Assembly: GCF_000764305.2 (NCBI RefSeq)
Contig: NW_025944327.1
Location: forward strand, 186,001-250,000
Source of the DNA: Hyalella azteca
Lineage: Eukaryota; Arthropoda; Malacostraca; Amphipoda; Hyalellidae
Length of the DNA stretch: 64,000 bases
Reading direction: 5' to 3'
Both the position numbers and the translations under genes were made by a program. Below, piece by piece: positions 38,528 through 47,662 of this stretch. Numbering within the stretch: position 1 is the stretch's first letter; every line of letters begins with the position of its first letter. Under the pieces are notes generated by a model. It had not been told where the DNA came from. It searched no databases and saw nothing but the letters and a program-made list of their open reading frames with translations.

Positions 38528-38737
38528 CAGTGTTGGAAAAAACGGTGAAAAACGGTCTCACCGGCGTTCTTGTGACCGGCAGCCACGTGAAAATAAACCG
38601 TTTATCCGTTTTTTCAGATGTAAACGGGTTTCTAGTGTTAAATATAAATAAAAACGGCCATACAGCGTTTATTTTCACGTGTCGGCCGGCCACTAGAACG
38701 CCGGTGAGACCGTTCAACGGTGATTTTTTTTACATTG
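38528..38737 (+). mobile_element. Foldback MITE, copy 2 (TA-flanked)
   Basis: About 80-bp imperfect terminal inverted repeats: CAGTGTTGGAAAAAACGGTG and CGGTCTCACCGGCGTT at the left, AACGCCGGTGAGACCG and TTTTTTTACATTG at the right. It is flanked by TA on both sides (38,526-38,527 and 38,738-38,739), as in Tc1/mariner-derived MITEs. Length 210 bp against 211 for the related copy at 15,333-15,543. ORFs in it are shadows. Confidence 0.85.
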
Positions 38738-39442
38738 TAATTGAATACTGGAATAAGCAGAGGAGTCAAATTCAATAGTAGGATAGCAGGAGAATGTAAT
38801 TCAACAGTGGAATAACACTGGGATTCAACCTAACTTGAACAGTGAGTTATTATGTTCTGGGACTTTTTAGTCATAGTAACTGATTCCGGATAATTCGAAG
38901 AAGACGTCACTAATGAAACTACTTTCTTAGTAGTTCTATTAGTAGTTTAGTAGTAGTAATTTTTTTTACTTTTATTGAACTAATTGTCAATTCATTTATC
39001 ATCAAAATATGAAGGAAAAAATGGATTAACACTAAATATCGTATTTAGTAAACTCAGAGAAAAATTACCTATAGCGTTGGAAAAAGTTTTTCGTTCTCAG
39101 ATTTTAGAACCGAGAATAACAATTGAAGCGAACAAGAATTAGGCTTACACTACGTTAATCCTGAAATGAAATACGAGCAGAAACTTTAAAGATTGCAAGG
39201 CAAATTTTCAGTAAGAAAATGATAGAAACCTTTTCTCTTTCGAGTTTCTGCTCAGAATCAATCAATAGGTGCTTGATTTCATGACAGGTTTTGAAACAAT
39301 ATTTACATTATAATCTCGTCATAAATTTATGTAGTTTAGCTGCTATCTTACGCAGAAACAAATAATGATATTAGAATCATTCATTAAATATCATAGTGCA
39401 AGATAATGAATGATATGATTATTGACGTGAGGCTTCAACGTT

Positions 39443-39610
39443 GAAAAAATATAACTCAATACTCACTGCAGTGAGTGACAGAGAGCGCATTTTCTCGTCG
39501 ACGAAAACGTGAAGTCACGGACGGACAGACAGACAGACGGACGGATGGACAGACGGACATGGCGAGCACAATAGTGCATTTTTTTCATAAATGAGAAAAT
39601 GCGCTAAAAA
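39443..39610 (+). mobile_element. Microsatellite-bearing dispersed repeat, copy 1
   Basis: It starts at ATATAACTCAATACTCACTGCAG and ends TTCATAAATGAGAAAATGCGC plus TAAAAA. It differs from 45,216-45,376 by few bases outside the tetranucleotide run, which is longer here (GACG/GACA/GATG units at about 39,518-39,558). The two copies are the most similar dispersed pair in the window and so perhaps the youngest. Confidence 0.85.
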
Positions 39611-39719
39611 GTCTTTTATAAAGTGGGTCGTAAAGCATAAGTGAGTCTTGTAGTTGCGAGCAAAGAGAATATATAGCAAGAGACGTAAAGTCAAATGAAT
39701 AAGAGGGTGATATACCAAG

Positions 39720-39860
39720 CTGCAGGCACCTGATAGCCAAGCATCAGCTGCAGGCACCTGATAGCCAAGCATCAGCTGCAGGCACCTGATAGCCAAGCAT
39801 CAGCTCAAGGCACCTGATAGCCAAGCATCAGCTGCAGGCACCTGATAGTACCTGATAGTG
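39720..39860 (-). repeat. 28-bp array of 5' splice-site copies
   Basis: Gene-strand unit: GTGCCTGCAGCTGATGCTTG followed by GCTATCAG; four full units and one partial. The exon end ACTATCAG|GTAC is followed by TATCAG|GTGCC and then the array, so five or more extra AG|GT junctions lie within about 140 bp. Units start GT and end AG. Twenty-eight is not a multiple of three, so successive donors change frame. Confidence 0.94.
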
Positions 39861-39956
39861 TTGGAGGTGTAGCGGGTGAGGGTAGCAGGGGTGTCACCCC
39901 CCTCCTCCGGGGGTTCAGGCTCCCCCACCCCCTTAAAGCGCAACCGCGCACCTTTT
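39852..39956 (-). CDS. PIP5K1: PIP5K tail exon: Pro/Gly-rich, 105 nt
   Basis: A good acceptor (CTTGTTTCTTGCTGTACAG) and donor AACACTATCAG|GTACTA bound 105 nt, phase 2 in and out. The peptide is KGARLRFKGVGEPEPPEE then GGDTPATLTRYTSNTI. Being symmetric, it could be skipped without a frameshift. It is GC-rich against AT-rich flanks. The split codons give AG+A (Arg) upstream and AG+C (Ser) downstream. Donor-like TATCAG|GTGCC copies follow immediately. Confidence 0.85.
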
Positions 39957-40047
39957 CTGTACAGCAAGAAACAAGCGCATCCCGCTCAGCAACGTGCGCA
40001 CTCACAAAACAATAAATAAAAATTCCCATTTCGAAACTGAAAAACTT

Positions 40048-40545
40048 GCCCATTTTAAACAAAAAAAAAAACTTGCCCATTTTAAACCAAAAAAAAAAAC
40101 GTGCCCATTTTAAAACAAAAAACTTGCCCATTCTAAGACAAAAAAACTTTAATTCGAGGTTCATTCTGAAACAAAAAAATTTTTACTCGAAGAAGCAAAC
40201 GAAAAATGAAATTCTCTCAAACTGAAATTCACGTCAAAAATGAAATTTACGACAAAATTAAAATCTCTCAAAATTAAATTCATGTCAAGAATGAAATTTA
40301 CCACATATTAAATTATTTGAAAATTAAATTCATGTCAAAATTAAATGCTCTTCAAGAACGAAAGTAAAAGTGACGAAACCAGAAAACCGATTCAGAACCT
40401 AGCCACAGCAACGTGCGCAGTCACAAAAGAAAAATGAAATTCTCTCAAAATGAAATTCACGACAAAATTAAATTCTATGAAAATGAAATTCATGTGAAAA
40501 TTAAATTCTCTTCGAGAACGAAAGCAACAAAAGTGACGAAACCAG
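40048..40545 (+). repeat. aacttgcccattttaaa repeats and a larger duplication
   Basis: At 40,048-40,150 four units of aacttgcccattttaaa plus an A-run place T-rich tracts upstream, in gene sense, of the 39.9-kb exon. At 40,200-40,545 diverged units of atgaaattctctcaaa..ttcacg follow. The sequence cagcaacgtgcgca(c/g)tcacaaaa occurs both at about 39,988 and 40,408, showing a duplication of about 420 bp next to the exon. Confidence 0.85.
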
Positions 40546-41929
40546 AAAACCGATTCATAACCCAGCCACAATTCATCTTAGAAGCATCGCTCTACTTGAA
40601 TGTAATAAAATAGATTTAAATGATAATAAATATAGCACCCTATAAGTGCCTGAACTCGTGTCAGTCGAGGATTTTAACCATGACAATTATTACCTAAACT
40701 CATGCTTTCTACCGAACAAAATTAACTGTAAAGACTTTAAAAGGGCGAATAGAATTTGTTGGCGTTGGGACTACAAAAAGTTTTGAATATCAAGATAACT
40801 ATTAGACGATACCTCTACGGCAATTATTAATTTTGATGGAATAATAAGGAATACAAAGAGGAATAATTATTATTCCAGAATTAATCGTTATATGGAATAA
40901 TTTTCTAAAAAATCGAAAAAACTGAAAATGGCGAAACTCAAGAAATATGTATTTTCCAATTTCCAGGAACCTGATCGAAATCTTTTTTTAGTGGAAATTA
41001 TTTCTCAAGACGAGTTTACTAACTAAAAAAAATGAAAAAATAATAAAAAAAAACAATACCGCAGTTCAGAAAAGAGCAACTAAAATTGTAATGGCCAGGT
41101 AACGGTTGGTAACGCGATGGTAATTATAAGAGTGGTATCGCGATTAATTAATAATATTAATAATACGTGGTGACGTTCAGGACAATAATTAACTTATGTG
41201 CACAAGGGAGGGGAAGTGCAGCGGATATATACAAAGGGTTTATAAAGACTTACTGTAAGAAATTTATATTGGGTCATAAGGGGTTAAGAAGGGTTGCTGT
41301 GATGAAGAGGGGGTTCATAAGAAAGGGGCTCGATGTAAAAAAATGAGTGTGCAAACTTTCACAAATTTCAGAACCGTAAATTTATCCTAAACATCAGAAC
41401 TGGTCCACTTTAAATTGGGAAAAAATTTCACATTTACTCTTTTTTTTAAATCTGCGCAATGGGAAATATAGTTTCGCATACGAGTATGACGAACCATAAC
41501 AACGCGAGCGCCAAATTCCAGTAACTTGAAAACGCCAGAACGACTGCATGAACAACGGACAATATAACGAAAAACTCGGAAGCGAAAACCTCAACAAGGC
41601 AAGAAAATGTAAAAAAAACAACCGTAAAATCCCCAGAAAACAACAAATCAAGATAATATGGCCAGCGCGCTTAAGTAGGAACAGTTAAGCGATGTCCCGT
41701 GGCAATGAACAATTCGAAATAATAATCAAGATAAAAGTAAATAAAAGCATAATATTTGAAAAATCATAAGGGCCCAAAACACTGAAAATAGTAGTAATAT
41801 AGATAGAGAACGTAAAACTTGTATAATAAAGCAAGTTTAAAATTAGAGCAAAAATGAAATAATTCAGCCAGTTGAGAAGACGGACAGATGGCTCTCAGAC
41901 TCGAACACTTTCTTACATGTATACCTTCA

Positions 41930-42490
41930 TACATGTATGATTTCATGTATCATACACGTACCGTATAGGCACTTTGGTACATGTATACTTTCATACATGT
42001 ATGCTTTCATGTATCATACACGTATACTTTCACACTAGTATATTTCCACACTCGCATGCTCTCATACTTGTATACTTTCACACTTGTATATTTTCACACT
42101 AGTATATTTCCACACTCGCGTGCTTTCATACTTGTATACTTTCACACTTGTATACTTTCACACTAGTATATTTCCACACTCGCGTGCTTTCATACTTGTA
42201 TACTTTCACACTTGTATACTTTCACACTTGTATATTTTCACACTAGTATATTTCCACACTCGCGTGCTTTCATACTTGTATACTTTCACACTTGTATACT
42301 TTCATACTCGCATACTTTCATACTTGTTACTTTCATACTTGTATATCTTCATACTTTTATAGTTTAATACTTGTTTACCTTCATACTTGTATAGTTTTGT
42401 ACTTGTATAGTTTCGTACGTGTATAGTTTCGTACTTGTATAGTTTCGTACTTGCATACTTTCATACTGGTATACTTTTTTACATGTATAC
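41930..42490 (+). repeat. Degenerate cttgtatactttcata array
   Basis: Over 500 bp of 16-24-bp units on (c/t)acttgtatactttcaca with a higher-order pattern (cacactagtatatttccacactcgcgtgct appears repeatedly at about 42,031-42,270). ORFs across it repeat TLVYFHT and are artefacts of the array. Confidence 0.95.
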
Positions 42491-43414
42491 TTTCATAACA
42501 TAATCATAAACGATAGAAAATGCAGGAAAAAAATGTTAAAACTGCAAAATAAGAAGAAAAGAGAGACGGAAAAATTAAAGAAATTATTGATGAGCTGTAT
42601 AGAAAAAAATTATACAAAATTAAATTTACTAAAATAACAATGTAAAGTATCGAGATAAAATAAATTATTAGTAGAAAAAACATCTTAAACAAAAATAACT
42701 CAAAATTCTAGAAGGCTTAAGCAATGACCCGAATTGTTTGGTTATGAAATGAATGACCTTCATAAAGATAAATTTCATGGAGGGTGATAGGTATAAATAT
42801 CTTGGAGGGTTATCGACATGGCGATGGTAATAAATAATAATTTATTATATTTATTAATTATCAAGTCATAATTGAATAACTTCTCTGGCATATGTTAACT
42901 TTTTATAAATGATTCGAAAAAGTAAACGTGTAAAATAGTGAAATAGATGGAAGCAGTATACAAAATTTTAGGAGGTGAAACTCCATTAATTGATATTTAA
43001 TAATATTTGTATGAAATTATCGAATGTATAATGATCGCATATGGCAGCAGGTTACACAATAAACGGCTGGCCAACATTGCCAACATCGAATTACGATCAA
43101 GAACTTAAAATAGTAAATTTTCAATTAAATCAAAAAATGTTAAAAGTTATGCTGAAGATCAATTTATTGTGAATTTAAAAATGGAAACTACTGAAAAAAA
43201 TATTGAAAATAAAAGATATGAAAACATAAATAAATGATATGATATACGAACATAAATATATGATTAAGATATGAAAACATAAGTATATGATGAGATATAA
43301 GAACATAAATAAATGATGTGATATAAAAAATAAAATATATGATTAAGATATGAAAACATAAATATATGATAAGATCTGAAAACATAACTCAGAAGCATAT
43401 AACCATATTGTGGC

Positions 43415-43556
43415 GTTATTCGTAATAGTGAGGATTGATTTACATAGTGGAAATTCATTTTAATAGCAAGAATTGATTTAAATAGTGGAATTGATATTAA
43501 TAGTAAAAACTGATTTAAATAGTGCAAATTCATATTAATAGTGAGTATTGATTTAC
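43415..43556 (-). repeat. About 44-bp repeat starting at the donor of the 43.6-kb exon
   Basis: The intron begins GTAAATCAATACTCACTATT, and similar units follow with (G/T)TAAATCA(A/G)T and ACTATTAATATGAATT, four in all. The genuine donor is part of the first unit; the copy near 43,443 keeps ATGTAAATCAAT. Confidence 0.85.
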
Positions 43557-43719
43557 CTGACGACGTCGGTGCGATCTTCCTGTATGGCGACGGTGGTGAC
43601 GTGATGGTGAGAGGAGCGTACGTGGTGCAGGGAAGACTTGAGTGTGGTGGATGAGGGTGGTGATGTGGGTACCACACTGTCGCTGTGTGGTGATGACTCA
43701 GACCCACGACCACTGCCAC
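43557..43719 (-). CDS. PIP5K1: PIP5K tail exon: Ser/His-rich
   Basis: Acceptor GTGGTGCAG and donor GTCGTCAG|GTAAAT bound 163 nt, phase 1 in and phase 2 out. It encodes GSGRGSESSPHSDSVVPTSP, then a Ser/His stretch (SSLHHVRSSHHHV) and TTVAIQEDRTDVV. The entry phase matches the 47-kb exon (G+GT = Gly) and the exit AG is completed by the 39.9-kb exon (AGA, Arg). The upstream array makes three alternative in-frame acceptors possible. Confidence 0.9.
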
Positions 43720-43815
43720 CTGCACCACAACACAAACAATTACCACCTGCACCACAACACAAACAATTACCACCTGCACCACAACACAAACAATTACCAC
43801 CTGCACCACAACACC
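43720..43815 (-). repeat. 27-bp array of in-frame 3' splice sites
   Basis: On the gene strand, four tandem units end TTTGTGTTGTGGTGCAG. The one ending at 43,720 is the chosen acceptor; others end at 43,747, 43,774 and 43,801. Each unit begins GTGGTAATTG and ends GCAG, so unit borders are AG|GT. The frame is open across the array (repeating GGNCLCCGA) and 27 is divisible by three, so each acceptor would add nine residues. Confidence 0.93.
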
Positions 43816-43896
43816 ACAGTCACACCAAATTTCGCCCGTTATGTCATATTTATTATCACTAAGAAAGATTCATAGGTCATATTGTTCAAATTGCGA

Positions 43897-44002
43897 AACA
43901 TTTTAGCACAGATACGCCCTTTTTGCCGAGTAATAGTGGGTCTGGTTGAAGCTCCAAAAGGGGCAAGAAGTTAATCGATATTTGGATAAAGTCCCATCCA
44001 TT
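43897..44002 (+). mobile_element. Dispersed 'CGCC..TGGGTC' repeat, copy D
   Basis: It shares GATACGCCCTTTTTGCCGAG, TGGGTC, and TCGATATTTGGATAAAGTC with the other five copies. It lies just upstream, in gene sense, of the acceptor array of the 43.6-kb exon. Confidence 0.7.
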
Positions 44003-44105
44003 AAATTAAAAGTCCCATCTGATCATAAATTAAAAAAGATGGAATTGATTAAAGTCCCATCTGTGAATAAAATTAAAAAAGATGGAATTGATTAAAGTCC
44101 CATCT
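43990..44105 (+). repeat. Repeat of gatggaattgattaaagtcccatct
   Basis: Three partial units containing attaaagtcccatctg and aaaattaaaaaagatgg follow the dispersed repeat copy at 43,897-44,002 and share its terminal aaagtcccatc, so the array may have grown out of that element's end. Confidence 0.8.
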
Positions 44106-45215
44106 GAGTATAGAATTCACATAAGCCGAAATCTACTAATTTACACAAATCAAAAAAAACGAAAATGTGCACGCCAGTTGACCAATTAAAATGTGTTGAA
44201 TTAATTATATAATTAACTGAGATGAATCAATATAATTGACCTCGCTCTGAGTATCGAGATAAACAATTCTATAGACTGGAGATAAGAAGGCCTCTATGAG
44301 AGATTCATTGATCAAATGAGATTAAAATCATGAAAAGATTTCATGTAGAAATTTAAATGATGAAAAAGTTCACAAAATCATAGTGTGGTTGAATAAGTGA
44401 AATGTGTCCAACCAAAGCAATGTTAGAAACAAATATTATTCATGACAATACAATAAAAAAATTCAATGAGGTGGAATTTGCAGGGAAAATACGAAAATAT
44501 TATGACAGTAAAAGGAAAGGTTAAATGTAGATTTGGAAAAGAAATGAGGAAAGTAACTTGAAATAAAATAATTACAGGTATAATTTTACGATTAAAATAA
44601 GCCAGGAACAGGTTAGCGATTACAATTGAAGCGAAAAGGCAGAAATTAAGAGGCGAAATACAAGCAGTCAAAATTAAGCTGAACAATAATGAATACAAGG
44701 ACAAAACTAGGTAAGATTTCTAGCAGGATAATAAGGCCGCTCTTAACTTGAGAGCATAAAATACGTCAGCTAAAAATGCAATATTACGTACATAATAATT
44801 TTAGATAAGAATTTTTTACAATTTTCGCTATACGCACAAATTTACAGTTTTAGTGGTCACTTAAGAGTTTGTTCCGCCTCCCGGCATAAATGTAGGCACA
44901 TAATTGAGAAGTGGTGTTTGATTCACCATAATACTATCGAATTATCTTTATATGTCGCCGAGATGGATATAAATCGAGGAATATAAATATCACGAAGCGT
45001 ATAAATAATAATTAAATTGAATATTAAGAAAAACCATCATAAAAAAAAAGAATTAGTATAAGGTGATTAGGATTTGTAGTTGTCGGCCAGCAAATAAAAA
45101 TTATTATACTTAATCATAGATTTTCGGCAAAGAAAATAACTTAAAGGATAATTACAAATGATTTTAAAAAACCAGCGAATAACTTTCGAGCCAACCAGAC
45201 ATCCGGGAAAGCTGA

Positions 45216-45376
45216 GAAAAAAAATATAACTCAGTACTCACTGCAGTGAGTGACAGAGAGCGCATTTTCTCGTCGACGAAAACTTGAAGTCACGGACGGA
45301 CAGACGGACAGACAGACGGACATGGCGAGCACAATAGTGTATTTTTTTCCATAAATGAGAAAATGCGCTAAAAAAA
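45216..45376 (+). mobile_element. Microsatellite-bearing dispersed repeat, copy 2
   Basis: Nearly identical to 39,443-39,610. It contains the palindrome ACTCACTGCAGTGAGT, then GAGCGCATTTTCTCGTCGACG, a (GACG/GACA) tetranucleotide run, ATGGCGAGCACAATAGTG, and an end GAGAAAATGCGCTAAAAA that is the inverted form of the GCGCATTTTCTC near the start. No clear target duplication is seen. Confidence 0.85.
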
Positions 45377-46544
45377 TCTGCACGAACGGCCGGCTAGCTT
45401 TTATCACAATTACAAAGCCCTTGCATATCAAAACTTTACCTAACATTGTCATTTACTAGAGAAAATGCTTGGGCATGAAAAATTCCAACACAAATTATTC
45501 ATTTGGTTTGTAAATGCAAGGGATTATGAATTATTAAATAGACGCAGAACTGAGTATTGTATCACTGCAATCAAGCATCGCACAACAGGAAGTGATAAGC
45601 GCTACAAAATAAAAAAAAATTCCTTATATAACTACCATGAAAAAATAATAATTAACAGAAACAGAAATAATTAACAAAATTAACCTTAAATTAATGCGTT
45701 GAATAAAAGGCAAGAAAAGTGGCTTAACTGTCAACGAGTATGTACGCAAATGCAATAAATATTAAATGAAAATGTGTTATCTCCACCATTTTTATGTACC
45801 GTATTAAAAATTATTAAATGCTATTTATCTCTGCTATTAAATTCATTATCTCCTGTATTTTTTGGAGTGATGTAAAAACAGTAATTGCAAATATGTATAC
45901 CCTGAATATGAGTTATATAGAAAAGCAGTGAATTTTACAGTTTTCAAAACATTTAATTTTATTTTCGATTAGAATAAACTTAATACAGGAACAAAAATAT
46001 AGCAAAAATGAACCATCTCCATCACTACTTTGGCCACAGACATCTGAATGTTAGAAAAAAAATTGATAACATGCTAATAAATAAATAGAAGCCAATTGGC
46101 AATAATTTATTGAAATACGATCAATTTACTTATTATTTAAACAAACGATACACGATAAATAAACGTAAACGATACAAAAACTTTTGATTGGGCGAGTAAA
46201 GCAGGTCTATACATAAAAAAATAACTAAAACTGGCCGTCTATTTTTCTTCGTATACAAAATTTTTCTACAAAAAACTATTACCAGAGGAACATATATTAG
46301 GAACATCAAACTCTCAAGTTAACAGGGAAACAAGCGATTGAGTTCACTTCACTTGATAATAACTCAAGATATGAACAATATGAACGCCTCAGCACTCCAT
46401 ACAACGCAAGGAAAAAATAAAACTGAGCTTTTAAGAGAGGAACATAAGGAAAAAATATACATTACCAGCCAACTGTATTGTTATAATCATGTATTGGTGA
46501 TAACAATAACACTACGGCTGACTGTTTCAAATAAGATTATGGCT

Positions 46545-46650
46545 CTGTAACAATGTAATAATAACATAATGGCAGGCTGTAATAATGTAATAAAAACACT
46601 ACGGCTGACTGTAATAATGTAATAAAAACACTACGGCTGACTGTAATAGT
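46545..46650 (-). repeat. 33-bp minisatellite, three units
   Basis: Units of ctgtaataatgtaataaaaacactacggctga (plus-strand sense), the first one diverged. Confidence 0.9.
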
Positions 46651-46879
46651 GGTAATATTATTAGCATTACGTGTACTAGTGAGTACGAGTAGCGAACTAC
46701 ACGCTGGTGCAGTGGGTGAAAGGCAACAAAGGTTCAGGTTGGGCAACCAACATAAATACTTTATTGAATGAAAATTCGGCTCGCTATCGCACTAAATAAT
46801 AATAATACTATATTTTAAACTAAATCGAATCCATAATAAGACATACAAATCAAGAATAACTATAAAAAATATCACATAT

Positions 46880-47145
46880 TGCGGGGTGAAGTTAATTAAA
46901 AATATCACACTCTCAAACAGAACAATAATATTCTAGTCGTCCATATAGAAAAATGGAAATAACTCCAAAACGATAATGGACGCCGCCTCAATGAATACAA
47001 ATCAACAATAACTAATAAAAAAATCTGAAGTTAATCGGGGTGAAGTTAATAAAATATATCACACTCTTCGAACAAAAATATTCTAGTCGTACATATAGAT
47101 AAATGTAAATAACACCAAAACTTTAATGAACGCCGCCTCAAAGAG
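46880..47145 (+). repeat. About 155-bp tandem duplication
   Basis: Two copies of a segment with ggggtgaagttaat, atattctagtcgt, ccatatag/acatatag and gacgccgcctcaa/aacgccgcctcaa, at about 46,881-46,997 and 47,037-47,145. They lie next to the donor repeat of the 47-kb exon. Confidence 0.85.
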
Positions 47146-47159
47146 GAGAAAAAACAACA

Positions 47160-47374
47160 AATACGGGACTTAGGCTGCCTTTTGAGAAGAAAAAAACAGC
47201 ATATACGGGACCTGGGAACGGGGACCGAATACTAACGAAAAGAAAAAACAACAAATACGGGACTTAGGCCGCCTTTTGAGAAGAAAAAAAAAACAACAAA
47301 TACGGAACCTAGGAACGGGACTGAATACTAATGAAAAGAAAAAAAAAACAAATACGGGACCGAGGACCGAATAC
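47160..47374 (-). repeat. Diverged repeat starting at a 5' splice site
   Basis: On the gene strand the intron begins GTATTCGGTCCTCGGTCCCG and then repeats as TTAGTATTCAGTCCCGTTCC and TTAGTATTCGGTCCCCGTTCC, separated by T-rich stretches and a second motif (CTCAAAAGGC(G/A)GCCTAAGTCC). The first unit includes the genuine donor. Confidence 0.85.
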
Positions 47375-47662
47375 CTCTGACGAAAGGCGGGGCAAAGGCC
47401 ACAGAGGCACCGGACCGTGTGGGGCCCGCTGTGCGTGGGGACCGCGGGGGCACAGGAGGGGGCGGGCGGGCAGACGAGCCCCGGAGGGGACGGTCCTGCA
47501 ACACCCGCGGTAAATTCACCGCCCCACCCGTGGGGTCCTTGGCCCCCACGGGGACGTCGGGGGGAGACGTGGTGGTGGTGGTGGTGGTGAGGCCACCAGG
47601 GTCCGTGGTGGTGACGTTGGTGCATGGCTCGGTGGTGGTGGTGGTGATGGTTGTTATCACTT
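47375..47662 (-). CDS. PIP5K1: PIP5K tail exon: Thr-run and Pro-rich
   Basis: The donor is CAGAG|GTATTC. The acceptor is a tandem GAAG|AAG site, so the first codon is completed as GAA or the exon starts 3 nt later as GTG. The 288 nt (first choice) are phase 1 in and out. The peptide has poly-Thr runs encoded by ACC repeats (VITTITTTTTEPCTNV, GGLTTTTTTTSPPDVP) and then a Pro/Arg-rich part (SSARPPPPVPPRSPRTAG). It is markedly GC-rich against AT-rich flanks. No domain is evident. The repetitive ACC/GGT tract suggests slippage-driven growth. Confidence 0.85.

Larger units (their letters stand above)
33898..39851 (-). other. PIP5K intron (6.0 kb, phase 2)
   Basis: Contents, in gene order: the 28-bp donor array, a microsatellite-bearing repeat, a foldback MITE (38,528-38,737), a TTAA element (38,057-38,349), 31/32-bp (37,270-37,735) and 43-bp (36,332-36,632) minisatellites, a MITE (34,210-34,393), and a 90-bp repeat next to the acceptor. 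A G-rich gggggaatt stretch is at 36,740-36,845. A small duplication with caatggcaaaagcgctaaa lies at 35,270-35,455. No further exon is convincing. Confidence 0.75.
39957..43556 (-). other. PIP5K intron (3.6 kb, phase 2)
   Basis: It carries the donor repeat, a long degenerate cttgtatactttcata array at 41,930-42,490, and A/T-rich repeats at 40,048-40,545 near the next acceptor. Between 40,550 and 41,930 I see nothing recognisable; the ORFs at 41,394-41,651 are shadows in AT-rich sequence. Confidence 0.75.
43720..47374 (-). other. PIP5K intron (3.7 kb, phase 1)
   Basis: It holds, in gene order: the donor repeat, the 155-bp duplication, the 33-bp array, a microsatellite-bearing mobile repeat (45,216-45,376), a short duplication at 43,990-44,105, a dispersed repeat copy (43,897-44,002), and the 27-bp acceptor array. 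A possible phase 1-1 microexon near 46,67x-46,70x is discussed under findings. Confidence 0.75.

Noticed and set aside
41981..42362. Plus-strand ORFs rich in TLVYFHT
   Set aside because: An artefact of the cttgtatactttcaca array.
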